Notes: generated by a model not told the origin, from the sequence alone. 64,000 nucleotides of DNA from Pseudoalteromonas sp. MMG010 (GCF_018100905.1 NZ_JAGJEG010000003.1:170928-234927); one strand, 5' to 3'. Shown: positions 9,014-18,590, counted from the stretch's first letter. Program-made: numbers and translations.

Positions 9014-9311
9014 TACTGCTAGAAGAGTCTGCTATATATTGACTTAGTTTATCAATAAGCTGATCTTGCTGCTTGAGCTGCTGAGCTTGGTCTGCTTGAA
9101 TGGCGAGTAAATCGTTACTTAAATTCAAAGCAGCCATGAGAAGTGCTTTTTGATCATTTCGCACAGTAGAGCGTTGTTTCATATCCTCTACCATGTCATT
9201 TAAATGTTCTGCTGCTGCAATAAGGGCACCTTCTTGCCCTACAGGACAAGCAAATTGCTGCTCTTTACCGAGCAACGTGACTGTTACTCCTTGGTTTTGC
9301 AGCTCAGCCAT
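9006..9311 (-). CDS. zapA: Cell division protein ZapA
   Basis: A 101-residue FtsZ-associated protein that bundles and stabilises Z-ring filaments. The N-terminal globular domain contains VTLLGKEQQFACPVGQE and LIAAAEHLNDMVEDMK, as in ZapA proteins. A C-terminal coiled coil runs from about residue 65 with ADQAQQLKQQDQLIDKL. It overlaps the preceding small coiled-coil gene by one base (TAATG), so the pair is translationally coupled. In many gammaproteobacteria 6S RNA and fau follow zapA; neither is seen here. Confidence 0.92.
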   Translation of the reverse strand: MAELQNQGVTVTLLGKEQQFACPVGQEGALIAAAEHLNDMVEDMKQRSTVRNDQKALLMAALNLSNDLLAIQADQAQQLKQQDQLIDKLSQYIADSSSSIK

Positions 9312-9541
9312 TAGCTATCCTGTTGCGCGCTTTGTAACTTCTCAAGTAAGCCTGTTAGCGTAGAGCTAGTATCTTTTTGCTTTTCTTCGCTATCAAGCAC
9401 TTCTAATTGTAGTGTTTCGTTGTCATCAACTAACTTATTGCATTGCTCTTTTAGGCTAGCCACTTCGTTAGTTAAGTGATTATTTTTTTCAATTAGTTGA
9501 TCGATCAGTTGTTCGAGTTGTTGAAGAGTTGTGTTGTTCAT
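9311..9541 (-). CDS. Small coiled-coil protein (TIGR02449/ZapB-like)
   Basis: A 76-residue, nearly all-helical protein with heptad spacing of leucines (LQQLEQLIDQLIEKNNHL, then LKEQCNKLVDDNETLQLEVL). It matches the small family found directly upstream of zapA, sometimes compared to ZapB. I start it at the ATG at 9541 (MNNTTLQ); an upstream ATG at 9553 and a TTG at 9577 are in frame, but none has a strong ribosome site. Coupling to zapA suggests a role in division-ring assembly, which is inference. Confidence 0.75.
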   Translation of the reverse strand: MNNTTLQQLEQLIDQLIEKNNHLTNEVASLKEQCNKLVDDNETLQLEVLDSEEKQKDTSSTLTGLLEKLQSAQQDS

Positions 9542-9755
9542 TAAGGCGCTCATGTAACTGTTTATAAAGTCTTGCAAATGTAAAGCAAACTCTGTCTATT
9601 TTCCAGTGTTTACGGTGGTTTTAGCTGATTTTTATTTATTGTTAAGGGATAATTCAGTTACAAGGGTATTTCATTCATTATTCATTCATGCTCGGTTGCC
9701 AAAGCAAGGTGCTTATGGTTCACTGCGCTTATCTATTTAGTAAGGCAAATATATC

Positions 9756-10595
9756 ATGCTTAGTTACAGACATTCATTTCATGCCGGTAATCCTGCCGAT
9801 GTACTAAAACATTTAGTGTTAGCACAGGTGCTAAGTTATCAAACCATAAAAGATAAGCCACTTGATTATATTGATACACACTCTGGGGCAGGCTTTTTTG
9901 AGTTAGATGCGGCAGATGCGCAAAAAACACAAGAGTACAAAGAGGGGATTGAGAAGTTATGGCATCATAACAGCGAACAATCGGCATTGAATGAATATAT
10001 TGAGCTCATAAAGTCGTTTAATGATAACCGTGAGTTGGCATTCTATCCAGGTTCACCAAAAATAGCTGAGCACTTTCTACGTCGCCAAGATAAAGGGTGG
10101 TTTTTTGAGTTACATCCGCGCGACTTAACATTACTTGAGCAAAATATGCAGGGTAAGCGCTCAATTAGGGTGCGTGGTGAAAATGGCTTTGCTGGGTTAG
10201 TTGGTTTATTACCGCCGGCATCGCGCCGCGCTTGTGTGCTTATAGACCCTCCTTATGAAATAAAAGATGATTATGAAACTGTTGTAAACACGATTGTTAA
10301 AGCGTATCAACGATTTGCAACCGGCACTTATATGATTTGGTACCCGGTTGTTGATAGAGAGCGTATTGATGCTATGGAGCAGGGGCTGGTGGCATCGGGT
10401 ATTCGTAATATTCAGTTGTTCGAATTAGCCACGACAGCGGATACTGAGGTGCATGGTATGACAGCATCGGGAATGATAGTTATTAATCCTCCGTGGAAAC
10501 TAAAACAAGCGATGGATGATGTGTTACCCGAGTTAGTTTCTATTTTAAGTGATAACAGTGGGTTTTATCGCAGTGAGCAGCTTGTGGCCGAGTAA
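9756..10595 (+). CDS. rlmJ: 23S rRNA (adenine2030-N6)-methyltransferase RlmJ
   Basis: A 279-residue Rossmann-fold methyltransferase that modifies A2030 of 23S rRNA using S-adenosylmethionine. It begins with the diagnostic MLSYRHSFHAGNPADVLKH. It also has DTHSGAGFFEL (SAM loop), YPGSPKIA, and the catalytic DPPYE motif near residue 164, typical of N6-adenine methyltransferases. It is divergent from the zapA pair and monocistronic, with a terminator after it. Length and motifs agree with the family. Confidence 0.93.
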   Translation: MLSYRHSFHAGNPADVLKHLVLAQVLSYQTIKDKPLDYIDTHSGAGFFELDAADAQKTQEYKEGIEKLWHHNSEQSALNEYIELIKSFNDNRELAFYPGSPKIAEHFLRRQDKGWFFELHPRDLTLLEQNMQGKRSIRVRGENGFAGLVGLLPPASRRACVLIDPPYEIKDDYETVVNTIVKAYQRFATGTYMIWYPVVDRERIDAMEQGLVASGIRNIQLFELATTADTEVHGMTASGMIVINPPWKLKQAMDDVLPELVSILSDNSGFYRSEQLVAE

Positions 10596-10603
10596 AGTTA
10601 TTT

Positions 10604-10637
10604 CACGGCGCCATTAACCAATGGTGCCGTATTTTTT
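10604..10637 (+). terminator. Terminator after rlmJ
   Basis: The stem CACGGCGCCATT/AATGGTGCCGT (one G-U pair) is followed by ATTTTTTG, nine bases after the rlmJ stop. It separates rlmJ from the repeat array. Confidence 0.85.
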
Positions 10638-10724
10638 GAAAACCAGAACTAACTTTTCACCTTGCTAATAAATATCACCCTACTTTATACATCAGTAATT
10701 TAATAACCCGCCTTAATGATTAAA

Positions 10725-11205
10725 AACCAATGCTCACAAAGAGCAGAAAATGAGGGTAAATGAGAAGTGAAAAACACGCTCTAGTCACTAAATCACTAAA
10801 CGACTAAGTTACTAAGTTACTAAATCACTAAGTTACTACTCTAAAGCGCAGCGTCTCTAAAGCGAAGCGCCTCTTTGTGCATAAATGGCTTAATCACTTA
10901 AAAAACCAAAGACAAAAACCAATGCTCACAAAGAGCAGTAAATGAGGGTAAATGAGAAGCCAAAACACAAAATAAAACACGAGCTAGTCACTAAACGACT
11001 AAGTTACTACTCTAAAGCGCAGCGTCTCTAAAGCGAAGCGCCTCTTTGTGCATAAATGGCTTAATCACTAAAAAACAAAAGACAAAAACTAATGCTCACA
11101 AAGAGAAGTAAATGAGGGTAAATGAGAAGTCAAAAACACGTTCTAGTCACTAAATCACCAAGTTACTACTCTAAAGCGAAGCGCCTCTTTGTGAAAAATT
11201 GTCTT
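10725..11205 (-). repeat. Repeat array 1 (three units, inverted orientation)
   Basis: Three imperfect units start at about 10731, 10923 and 11093. Each opens with TGCTCACAAAGAG, then TGAGGGTAAATGAGAAG, and closes with GCGAAGCGCCTCTTTGTG. Unit 1 has six or so copies of an 8-bp ACTAAGTT-like tract near 10780-10835. Unit 3 keeps only one copy of the internal 16-mer. A decayed fragment (about 11228-11260) follows. The array reads in the opposite sense to the other four. It lies between the 3' ends of rlmJ and trmL; no gene is seen in 10638-11317. Confidence 0.85.
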
Positions 11206-11317
11206 AATCATTTAATAACTAAAAAAGAAAAACAATATTCACATAAAGAAGCACAATGAGTAGGCAAAAACCTAAGCCATATAATGAGAACACTTATCTA
11301 AATGTTTTATTACTGGG

Positions 11318-11782
11318 TTACTGTGCGTTAGGAAAACCGAGCTGACGCCATGATTCATATACAAATACCGCAACAGCATTTGATAAGTTCATACTACGGC
11401 TATTCGCTTGCATTGGTATGCGCACACGTTGCTCGTTTGGTAGAGCTTGTATCATATCGTCTGGTAAGCCACGAGTTTCGGGACCAAACACTAAACAATC
11501 TCCGGCTTGATATTGAGCTTGATGATGAAACTGGCTACCTTTAGTTGTACAAGCATAGACTGTTTTTGGTTTGCATTTTTCTAAATAATCGTCAAAAGAC
11601 GCATGTCGCTGAACACTGCTAAATTCGTGATAATCTAATCCAGCACGTTTTACGCGCTTATCATCCCACTCAAACCCTAATGGTTCTATTAGGTGTAATG
11701 AGAAGCCACTGTTAGCACAAAGACGAATAATATTTCCAGTGTTAGGTGGAATTTCAGGTTGATATAAAACAATGTCTAACAT
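11318..11782 (-). CDS. trmL: tRNA (cytidine/uridine-34-2'-O)-methyltransferase TrmL
   Basis: A 154-residue SPOUT-family methyltransferase that 2'-O-methylates the wobble base of leucine tRNAs. The start is set at the ATG at 11782 ([17 protein letters not shown]), which has an AAGG site upstream; the longer reading adds an unlikely hydrophobic leader. Family motifs are [26 protein letters not shown], and the knot region [17 protein letters not shown]. It is monocistronic and faces repeat array 1. Confidence 0.93.
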   Translation of the reverse strand: MLDIVLYQPEIPPNTGNIIRLCANSGFSLHLIEPLGFEWDDKRVKRAGLDYHEFSSVQRHASFDDYLEKCKPKTVYACTTKGSQFHHQAQYQAGDCLVFGPETRGLPDDMIQALPNEQRVRIPMQANSRSMNLSNAVAVFVYESWRQLGFPNAQ

Positions 11783-11893
11783 AGTAAGCCTTTTCAATAA
11801 TGTGGTAATTTTGCTAGTGAGCAGTATACACGAAAGCCAGAAAAAAAATGATATACTCAAGGTTATGAATAACGCTTTAAATTAGGTATAAAC

Positions 11894-12793
11894 GTGCATC
11901 ATCGTAGTTATGAATTTTGGGTAAAATGCGCAAGCATCGTCACTATGGTTATGGTTAGTTTGATGATTGCGACTAAAGTGTGGGCATGGCTTGCATCAGG
12001 GTCTGCAGCCATGCTGGGCTCTTTAACCGATTCGTTAATGGATATTACAGCCACTGCTATGAGTTTGTTAGTGCTTGGGTATGCACTTCGACCTGCGGAT
12101 GATGATCATCGCTTTGGTCATGGTAAAGCCGAAGCGCTTGCAGGTCTTGGTCAAGCTGCATTTATTGCAGGGTCTGGCTGTTTTTTAATTTTTCACGGCA
12201 TTGAACGTATTTTTAACCCTATCGAATTAACTCACTCGTTATTAGGTGTATGGGTTAGCATTTTTGCAATTGTGTGTACCTTAGTGATTGTAATTGTACA
12301 AACAAAGGTTGTTAATCATACTGAATCGATAGCGATTAAGGCCGATTCGGTGCATTACAAAGGCGACTTAATTCTTAATTTAGCCGTGCTGGTGGGAATT
12401 TTACTTTCTTACTACGGCATACGTTACGCCGATCCTATTTTTGCTATTGGTGTCGCTTTTTATTTGCTTTATAACAGCTGGGATATAGCGCGAGAAAGTG
12501 CTGATCATTTGATGGATAAAGAGCTTGCACAAGGTGAGCAGCAAGCTATTTATGATATTGCTAATAAGCAGGCTTTAGTTCATGGTGTTCACGCAATACG
12601 TACCCGCCAAAGCGGTAAAATTAAGTTTATTCAACTTCATTTAGAGCTAGAAGACGAACTTAGCTTATTGTCTGCTCATAATGTGGCTGAAGAGGTTGAG
12701 CTACAGCTTACGGCCCACTTTGAAGGAGAGGTTGATATTTTAATTCATTTAGATCCGTTGTCGGTACTTAAAAGGCCTTCGGTAAATTTATAA
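11894..12793 (+). CDS. fieF: Cation diffusion facilitator (FieF-like metal efflux)
   Basis: A 299-residue inner-membrane exporter of Fe2+/Zn2+ type, driven by proton antiport. Six membrane helices occupy about residues 10-200, with the metal sites DSLMD (helix 2) and HxxxD-like residues in helix 5 (DSVHYKGDL). A conserved DDHRFGHGKAEALAG loop follows helix 2. The cytoplasmic C-terminal domain has VHGVHAIRTRQSG and IHLDP. Length matches the E. coli protein. Its 3' end overlaps the opposite-strand hydrolase gene by 49 bp. Confidence 0.9.
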   Translation: MHHRSYEFWVKCASIVTMVMVSLMIATKVWAWLASGSAAMLGSLTDSLMDITATAMSLLVLGYALRPADDDHRFGHGKAEALAGLGQAAFIAGSGCFLIFHGIERIFNPIELTHSLLGVWVSIFAIVCTLVIVIVQTKVVNHTESIAIKADSVHYKGDLILNLAVLVGILLSYYGIRYADPIFAIGVAFYLLYNSWDIARESADHLMDKELAQGEQQAIYDIANKQALVHGVHAIRTRQSGKIKFIQLHLELEDELSLLSAHNVAEEVELQLTAHFEGEVDILIHLDPLSVLKRPSVNL

Positions 12794-13713
12794 AGGCTAG
12801 TTAAAAGCGGTTTTCTCACCTCATCACGCTCAAAGAAAAGTTCGTGTTTGGCATTGTTAAATACCCTTAAGGTTACATTGTTTAAGCGCTTAGCAAGCGC
12901 GTGTTGCGCTTGATTATCAACTACCTCGTCATTTTCGGCACTGGCAATATAAACGGGGAGGTTGTTGAGCTCTAAGGTATTTACGCAAGCAATAAACGAA
13001 AAAGCGCTATTTAACCAGCCATAGGTTACACCGCCTAGCTGTAATAATGGCGTTTGTTGGTACACTTTACGAAATAAGCCATAACGTATTTTACTACTGG
13101 TAAGTACATTAAGTGTAAAGTCTACTGGTAAGTAATTTTTTTGTCCTATTGCATAAGCCCCCGACAAGCCAAATAGTTTAGCGCTGCTGGCGGCTAATTT
13201 AGCTAACGGCTTAGGTATGCCTTTAGTATGTACGTCAAGCATGGGGGCTGATAAATAAGCACCACTAAAACTGTGGCTGTATTGCGATAAGTAATCTAAG
13301 GCAATTGCTCCCCCCATCGAATGCGCCACTAAAAACTTTTTACCCTGCCACAGTGAATCCACTATTTTTTGATTAAACAATGAAAAATCAGCGCTGTAAT
13401 CACTAAATTGGTGAACAAAGCCTTTGTGAGGATTTGCCAAGTGACGATATGAGCGCCCTTGCCCTTGGTGATCTAAAATAAAGACCGCAATATTATTATT
13501 GTATAACTCCCATAATAATTCTTGATACTTATCAAGTCCTTCTATACGCCCAGAACTAAATACAATGGCATATTTGGCGTGTTCAGGTAGTGCATAAGCA
13601 TAAAATAAATCACCTGTTGGGGTCGTTAAATAAGCTTTATTGAGCGTCGAGTCATAAAATTTTTCGATGGCTGTTAAATTTTGCTCAATATCAGCTTCAG
13701 TACTATAAAACAT
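12745..13713 (-). CDS. Alpha/beta hydrolase, lysophospholipase-like
   Basis: A 322-residue serine hydrolase of the lysophospholipase/monoacylglycerol lipase group (PldB-like). The nucleophile elbow is AHSMGG near residue 130; DHQGQGRS precedes it and FNNAKHELFFE near the C-terminus supplies the histidine. There is no signal peptide, so it is probably cytoplasmic or loosely membrane-bound. It starts 3 bp after the histidine kinase stop, so it is likely the third gene of the cpx operon. Its 3' end runs 49 bp into fieF on the other strand. Confidence 0.82.
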   Translation of the reverse strand: MFYSTEADIEQNLTAIEKFYDSTLNKAYLTTPTGDLFYAYALPEHAKYAIVFSSGRIEGLDKYQELLWELYNNNIAVFILDHQGQGRSYRHLANPHKGFVHQFSDYSADFSLFNQKIVDSLWQGKKFLVAHSMGGAIALDYLSQYSHSFSGAYLSAPMLDVHTKGIPKPLAKLAASSAKLFGLSGAYAIGQKNYLPVDFTLNVLTSSKIRYGLFRKVYQQTPLLQLGGVTYGWLNSAFSFIACVNTLELNNLPVYIASAENDEVVDNQAQHALAKRLNNVTLRVFNNAKHELFFERDEVRKPLLTSLYKFTEGLLSTDNGSK

Positions 13714-13716
13714 GGG

Positions 13717-15132
13717 TTACTCTTTTGTGATTGCAAACGTGATTTTAGCACACAGGCCACCTTGTGCTTTATTCGATAGCGATAAAGTACCGTTATGAGC
13801 CGTAATCGCATTTTTTGCAATGGCTAGGCCTAGTCCTGTGCCACCACTTACACGGTCTCGGGCGTCAGACTGACGAAAAAAAGGTTCGCATAATTTACTG
13901 AGTTGTTGCTCTGGTACGCCGGGGCCATCATCACAAATCTCTATATTTATGGTATCGGTGCAATTGAGCTTTAAAGCAATGCTGTTATTGGCGTATTTAA
14001 TTGCATTACGTAGTAAATTTTCTAATGCGCTGGCTATGAGCGCTTCGTCGCATTTAAAGTTAATATCGGCGTTACCTGTGACGACTAGCTGCTTATTATG
14101 TTGTTTTGCCTCAAATTGGGCGTCGTTAATCACGTGGTTGAGAATGATTTGCAGCGGTTGATATTGCAACGATAACGCTTGGCTTTTAGCTTCAAGGCGA
14201 GAAACTTGCAATACATCAGCAATCATTTTATCTAGTTGATTTGCTTCTTTTTCTATTCTAAGTAGATAAGATTGACTGGCATCGTTAGCTTGTATTTGCG
14301 CTAAGCCAGTAGCCATTTTTAAGCGAGTTAATGGCGAGCGTAATTCGTGTGAAATATCAGCGAGTAGGCGTTTTTGTGCACTTAATAGTTGCTCTAATTG
14401 GTTTGCCATCGCATTAAAGTCACGTCCTAATATACCTAACTCATCGTTACGTGACGTTGGTATTTTTGCTCGGGCGGTTAAATCACCACCGGAGAGTTTA
14501 ATGGCTGCTTTTTTTAAGCTATTAATCGGCGCAATAATATTTCGGCTAAATATAAAACTTAAAATAAGCGAAGCAATAACAGCAATGCTTACTTTCATCC
14601 AGTTAGGCATTATTTTTAAGCTAAGTAATAACGGCGGTTGGTGTTTTATATCTATTTCGTAGATATTGTAGCTGCCATCAAGTAGCTCAAGGTGAATAGG
14701 GCCATAGGCTTGATATTTATCACTAAAGATAACTTGCGCAGACATTTGTTTTGTAAAATTTAGTAAGCTTAAATCAATATCTTTGGGGATATCAATATTG
14801 GTATAAACATCATCTGAGTGATTACTGGTGATATATAAAAGTTTTCGTTTAGCGTATCTAGGGTGTGCCAATACTTCACTTAACGTGCGTTTATGTTTTA
14901 CAACAGAGCGCTCGATGCCTTTGGCAGTATAAATCAGGTTTTTTTTCATTGGCCCGTTTAGTGGCTCGTTCATAACTAAATTAGTGGCTGTTAATTGGCT
15001 TAAAAAAACCAAGGCAGCGACGGTGCTAATTAACGTTAACCAAAACCAAATAAATATTTTAAAAAACAAATACTGTGTCGGGTGTTTTAGCCATGCAAAA
15101 TAGTTTGTATTATTCTCCTTGTATGAAGACAT
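13717..15132 (-). CDS. cpxA: Envelope-stress sensor histidine kinase CpxA-like
   Basis: A 471-residue sensor kinase. Two membrane segments (about 25-47 and 179-198) flank a periplasmic sensor domain; a HAMP domain follows (about 200-250), then the dimerisation/phosphoacceptor motif SHELRSPL with His262, and an ATPase domain with N (ENLLRNAIKYA), G1 (DDGPGVP) and G2 (GGTGLGLAI) boxes. It overlaps the regulator gene by 23 bases. The divergent cpxP-like gene and the Cpx box nearby support the CpxA assignment over other OmpR-family partners. Confidence 0.85.
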   Translation of the reverse strand: MSSYKENNTNYFAWLKHPTQYLFFKIFIWFWLTLISTVAALVFLSQLTATNLVMNEPLNGPMKKNLIYTAKGIERSVVKHKRTLSEVLAHPRYAKRKLLYITSNHSDDVYTNIDIPKDIDLSLLNFTKQMSAQVIFSDKYQAYGPIHLELLDGSYNIYEIDIKHQPPLLLSLKIMPNWMKVSIAVIASLILSFIFSRNIIAPINSLKKAAIKLSGGDLTARAKIPTSRNDELGILGRDFNAMANQLEQLLSAQKRLLADISHELRSPLTRLKMATGLAQIQANDASQSYLLRIEKEANQLDKMIADVLQVSRLEAKSQALSLQYQPLQIILNHVINDAQFEAKQHNKQLVVTGNADINFKCDEALIASALENLLRNAIKYANNSIALKLNCTDTINIEICDDGPGVPEQQLSKLCEPFFRQSDARDRVSGGTGLGLAIAKNAITAHNGTLSLSNKAQGGLCAKITFAITKE

Positions 15133-15805
15133 AGCCTGTTCCTCGCATGGTTTTTATACGTTCAGTTTTGATGTGCTCTGCAATTTTTTTTCTTATATTA
15201 CTAACATGCATATCTATAGAGCGGTCGAATGAAGCTAGGCGACGACCTAGCACTTCTTCACTTATTTTTTCTTTGCTGACAACTTCGCCTGCATGTTTAC
15301 ACAATAATGTAAGCACTTCGTATTCGGTACCTGTTAACGTTAATGTATGCTCATCAATACTCGCTTCACGTGCAGCTGTATTAATCGTAAGGCCATTAAT
15401 ATTTAATTTATTATTAGCAGGGGCACTGCTGCTTAAGGTGTTTATGTGTTCAATACGGCGAGTTATGGCTTTAACACGAGCAAGTAACTCTCGGTGGTTA
15501 AACGGCTTAGGGATGTAATCATCGGCACCAAGTTCTAATCCAAAAATACGGTCAAAGTCTTCCCCTTTGGCTGTTAGCATTATTACTGGGGTTAATTTAC
15601 TAAGGCGTAATTGCTTTAATACTTCGAAGCCATCCATACTCGGTAACATCACATCAAGTAAAATAAGGGCGTAATCGTTATCTTGCGCCAGCTTTAAGCC
15701 TTGTGCACCATCATGTACTGCTTCTACTTCAAAGTTTTGTGTACTTAAGTATTCACTTAGTAATTCACATAAACCAGTATCGTCATCAATCATTAATAGT
15801 TTCAT
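15110..15805 (-). CDS. cpxR: Response regulator CpxR-like (OmpR family)
   Basis: A 231-residue OmpR/PhoB-type regulator. The receiver domain has the acidic pair IDDD near the start, phosphoacceptor Asp51 in LLDVMLP, and the switch lysine in MLTAKGED. A winged-helix DNA-binding domain follows from about residue 130 (LTGTEYEVLTLL, SIDMHVSNIRKK, RGTGYVF). It is first in an operon with the kinase and the hydrolase. The box at 15869-15884 lies in its own promoter region, which predicts autoregulation. Confidence 0.88.
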   Translation of the reverse strand: MKLLMIDDDTGLCELLSEYLSTQNFEVEAVHDGAQGLKLAQDNDYALILLDVMLPSMDGFEVLKQLRLSKLTPVIMLTAKGEDFDRIFGLELGADDYIPKPFNHRELLARVKAITRRIEHINTLSSSAPANNKLNINGLTINTAAREASIDEHTLTLTGTEYEVLTLLCKHAGEVVSKEKISEEVLGRRLASFDRSIDMHVSNIRKKIAEHIKTERIKTMRGTGYVFIQGE

Positions 15806-15855
15806 TTACAAGCCCTTATCTAATTATTTAAGTCATATTTTACGTGTTATATAAG

Positions 15856-15884
15856 GTAAAAGTGAATCTTTACATAACCTTTAC
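15856..15884. promoter_or_regulatory. Cpx-type box between divergent cpxR and cpxP
   Basis: On the minus strand GTAAA-N6-GTAAA reads across 15884-15869, close to the CpxR consensus of two GTAAA repeats about one turn apart. A further GTAAAA on the plus strand starts at 15856. It lies 50-75 bp upstream of cpxR and about 85 bp upstream of cpxP, so one site could control both directions. Confidence 0.7.
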
Positions 15885-15967
15885 ACTGCTTTGCGTTACT
15901 TTGCATTGCACGCGGTATAGTTAACTCACTAACTGATTAACAGCAACAACTAAGTAAGGTAATGATT

Positions 15968-16477
15968 ATGACAAAAGTAAATACACTTTCAAAATTAGTA
16001 TTAATTTGTGGCTTAGCAACGGCTGCTTTAGGCGCTGGTAGCGTATTCGCAAAAGGCGGTATGCATGGTAAAGATCACTCACCAGCGCGTTTCTTACTCT
16101 CTGAACGAGGTGCTGAAAAATTAGACCTAACTCAAGAGCAGCAAGATAAACTAACCGTTATTTTTAATTCTCAAAAAGATAAGCTTAAAGCTTTGAAAGG
16201 TGATAAAGAAACACGTAAAGCAGAGCGTCAAGCACATAAAGCTAAAATGGATGCATTATTATCTGGCGCGACGTTTGATGAAAATGCAGCTAAAGAATTA
16301 CTGGCCGAGCGTCAAGCTAAAGGTGAGCAATTTGCGCTGATACGCCTGCAAACTCAGTACGAAGTGATGCAAGTGTTAAATGCTGAACAGCAAGAGAAAA
16401 TGGCTAAAATGAAAAAACGTAAAGGGAAAAAAGGCCATAAAAAAGATCGCAAAAAAAGCGACCGTGAAGATAGCTAA
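15968..16477 (+). CDS. CpxP/Spy-family periplasmic chaperone
   Basis: About 169 residues with a Sec signal peptide ending near SVFAKGG. The mature part is all-helical and has the family LTxxQ motif (LDLTQEQQDKL, about residue 58) and a second related segment near LNAEQQEKM. The tail is very basic (KKRKGKKGHKKDRKKS). Spy/CpxP proteins bind misfolded envelope proteins, and CpxP damps CpxA. The ATG at 15968 is best placed for the AAGG site; an ATG six bases upstream is possible. Divergent from cpxRA. Confidence 0.82.
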   Translation: MTKVNTLSKLVLICGLATAALGAGSVFAKGGMHGKDHSPARFLLSERGAEKLDLTQEQQDKLTVIFNSQKDKLKALKGDKETRKAERQAHKAKMDALLSGATFDENAAKELLAERQAKGEQFALIRLQTQYEVMQVLNAEQQEKMAKMKKRKGKKGHKKDRKKSDREDS

Positions 16478-16510
16478 TTAACCCCAACACAATTTAAACA
16501 ACCAAAATAA

Positions 16511-16539
16511 AAAACGTGGGCTTGCCCACGTTTTTTTTT
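16511..16539. terminator. Bidirectional terminator between cpxP and yacG
   Basis: The stem AAAACGTGGGC/GCCCACGTTTT has a two-base loop and is followed by a long T run. The A-rich left side provides U residues for the opposite direction, so it can serve both convergent genes. Confidence 0.9.
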
Positions 16540-16551
16540 GCTAAATTTATC

Positions 16552-16779
16552 TTATTGAAAGAAATCATCGTTTTTGGCCATCATCGCCTCGATGTCTTCA
16601 ATCATATCTTGGTTGATTTGATCGGTGGCAGTGATAGGGCTTGAAATTTTATTATTTTCAAATGACCATTCACCTAAGTCTATAAGTTGACAGCGCTTTG
16701 AGCAAAAAGGGCGATGCGGACTGTTTTCAGACCATTCAACGTTATTTTTACATGTAGGGCAATTTACAACGGTTGTCAT
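16552..16779 (-). CDS. yacG: DNA gyrase inhibitor YacG (zinc protein)
   Basis: A 75-residue protein with a four-cysteine zinc site, CPTC near the start and CSKRC near residue 27, followed by the family LIDLGEW motif and an acidic tail. YacG binds GyrB and blocks gyrase binding to DNA in E. coli. It lies 18 bp after pilB on the same strand. In many relatives yacG follows coaE and zapD; here pilB is between and zapD is absent. Confidence 0.92.
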   Translation of the reverse strand: MTTVVNCPTCKNNVEWSENSPHRPFCSKRCQLIDLGEWSFENNKISSPITATDQINQDMIEDIEAMMAKNDDFFQ

Positions 16780-16797
16780 ACGTACTCTTTATTTATT

Positions 16798-18474
16798 TTA
16801 AGCATTAGTTACACGGTTTATTTCAGCAAGAGAGGTTAGGCCGTCGGCGGCTTTTTGTAAACCCGATAAGCGTAAATTATTAAAGCCGGCTTTTAATGAA
16901 ACCTCTGCTATTTCTAACGAATTTCCTCCGCGCATAATGATTTCGGCTATTTCTGGCGTTATTTGCATCACTTCGTAAATACCAACTCGACCTTTGTAGC
17001 CATCGGTACAGCTTTCACAGCCTTTTGGCTCATACAGTGTCATTTCTGCTATTTGGCTATGATTAAAACCTTGGCGAAGTAGCTCTTCTTCAGGTAGATT
17101 TTCGGCTGATTTACATTTAGGGCATAGTCGTCTGGCAAGTCGCTGTGCAATGATTAAACTAATCGAGCTGGCAACGTTATACGCAGGAACCCCCATATTA
17201 AGTAAACGGGTAATTGTTTCTGGTGCTGAATTTGTATGCAGTGTAGACATAACTAAGTGACCAGTTTGTGCCGCTTTAATTGATATTTCTGCGGTTTCTA
17301 AGTCACGTATCTCACCGACCATTACCACGTCAGGATCTTGACGTAAAAACGCACGTAATGCATTAGCAAACGTCATCTCGGCTTTAGGATTAATTTGTAC
17401 TTGGTTAATGCCTTCTAAGTTTATTTCTACCGGATCCTCGGCTGTACTTATATTTCGCTCAGGCTGATTGAGAATATTTAAACCGGTATATAAAGAGACG
17501 GTTTTACCAGAGCCGGTTGGCCCTGTAACTAATATCATGCCTTGAGGTTGTGCTAAAGCATCCATGTATAATTTTTTTTGCTCGGCTTCATAGCCTAAAA
17601 TATCGATGCCTAGCATTGCGCTTGATGAATCAAGAATACGCATTACTATTTTTTCGCCCCACAAGGTCGGCATAGTACTGACACGAAAATCGATACTTTT
17701 TCTGTCTGATATTTTAAGTTTTATACGGCCATCTTGTGGTTTTCGTTTTTCAGCAATATCTAATCGAGACATAACTTTAATACGTGCCGATAATTTTGTT
17801 GCAAGGGTATTGGGTGGGCTAGCTACTTCATGCAATATGCCATCGATACGAAAACGAATACGGTATTTATGTTCATATGGTTCAAAGTGTAAATCCGATG
17901 CGCCTTTTTTTATCGCATCCATTAAAATTTTATTAATGTAGACGATAATTGGTGCATCGTCTTTTTCTTCTTCATGACTGTGAGTGTCACTTGGGCCTTG
18001 TGTATCTAAATCTGCAAATTCTTTAAACTCATCGTCAGAGATATCTAAACTGCCAGAAGCATCAAGTAGTTGATCAATTTTTTGTTCTAATTGTTGATAA
18101 TCAACCACGACAATTTCACACGATAACCCTGTACTAAATTCAAAGTTTTCGAAGGCGCCGTAATCAGTCGGATCTGATGCGGCAATAAATACTTTTCTGC
18201 CTTTTTGTACTAGCGGTAAAATATGGTGTTTACGAATAAGCTTTTCTTTAACAAGGTCGCTTGGGATCCGTGATGTGTCAAAATCTTTTAAATCAAAAAA
18301 TGGGACGCGAAATAGCTCAATGCATTGCTCAGCTAAATCAATACTTTCTATTTTGGCGCATTTAGAAATAAGCTCAGCGGTCGAGGTGAAATCTTGTTGC
18401 TTGGCTTTAACTGTGTCTGCATCAATGCGGCCAAGAGTGATAAATTTTCGAAGTAACGGCGAGTTTGTATTCAT
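16798..18474 (-). CDS. pilB: Type IV pilus assembly ATPase PilB
   Basis: A 558-residue hexameric GspE/PilB ATPase that powers pilin extension at the inner membrane. The N-terminal MshEN/GspE-N domain is about residues 1-150. The ATPase core has Walker A GPTGSGKT, an Asp box, Walker B MVGEIRD and the His box STLHTN. The C-terminal zinc loop has two CxxC pairs (CPKCKS, CESC). It lies between coaE and yacG rather than beside pilA and pilC, which is not the usual order. Confidence 0.95.
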   Translation of the reverse strand: MNTNSPLLRKFITLGRIDADTVKAKQQDFTSTAELISKCAKIESIDLAEQCIELFRVPFFDLKDFDTSRIPSDLVKEKLIRKHHILPLVQKGRKVFIAASDPTDYGAFENFEFSTGLSCEIVVVDYQQLEQKIDQLLDASGSLDISDDEFKEFADLDTQGPSDTHSHEEEKDDAPIIVYINKILMDAIKKGASDLHFEPYEHKYRIRFRIDGILHEVASPPNTLATKLSARIKVMSRLDIAEKRKPQDGRIKLKISDRKSIDFRVSTMPTLWGEKIVMRILDSSSAMLGIDILGYEAEQKKLYMDALAQPQGMILVTGPTGSGKTVSLYTGLNILNQPERNISTAEDPVEINLEGINQVQINPKAEMTFANALRAFLRQDPDVVMVGEIRDLETAEISIKAAQTGHLVMSTLHTNSAPETITRLLNMGVPAYNVASSISLIIAQRLARRLCPKCKSAENLPEEELLRQGFNHSQIAEMTLYEPKGCESCTDGYKGRVGIYEVMQITPEIAEIIMRGGNSLEIAEVSLKAGFNNLRLSGLQKAADGLTSLAEINRVTNA

Positions 18475-18590
18475 TGCGCACCTGTTTTATTTCTATAGTA
18501 GCGTTTAATTTATCAGAAAAAAGTAGGGTGGGGAATTCCCTTTTATTATTCTGCATATTAACTAACGCTAATTGTTATTTTTATTAAAGG

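Noticed and set aside
9578..9755. 6S RNA near zapA
   Set aside because: 6S RNA often lies close to zapA, but this gap is the divergent promoter region of rlmJ and shows no long 6S-like hairpin; the other side of zapA has only a terminator.
10725..11205. CRISPR array
   Set aside because: The units are too long and imperfect, the intervening segments are themselves repeated rather than unique, and no cas gene is present.
18526..18540. Palindrome GGGGAATTCCC before pilB as an operator
   Set aside because: Short, without a spacer, and a single copy; nothing else supports it.
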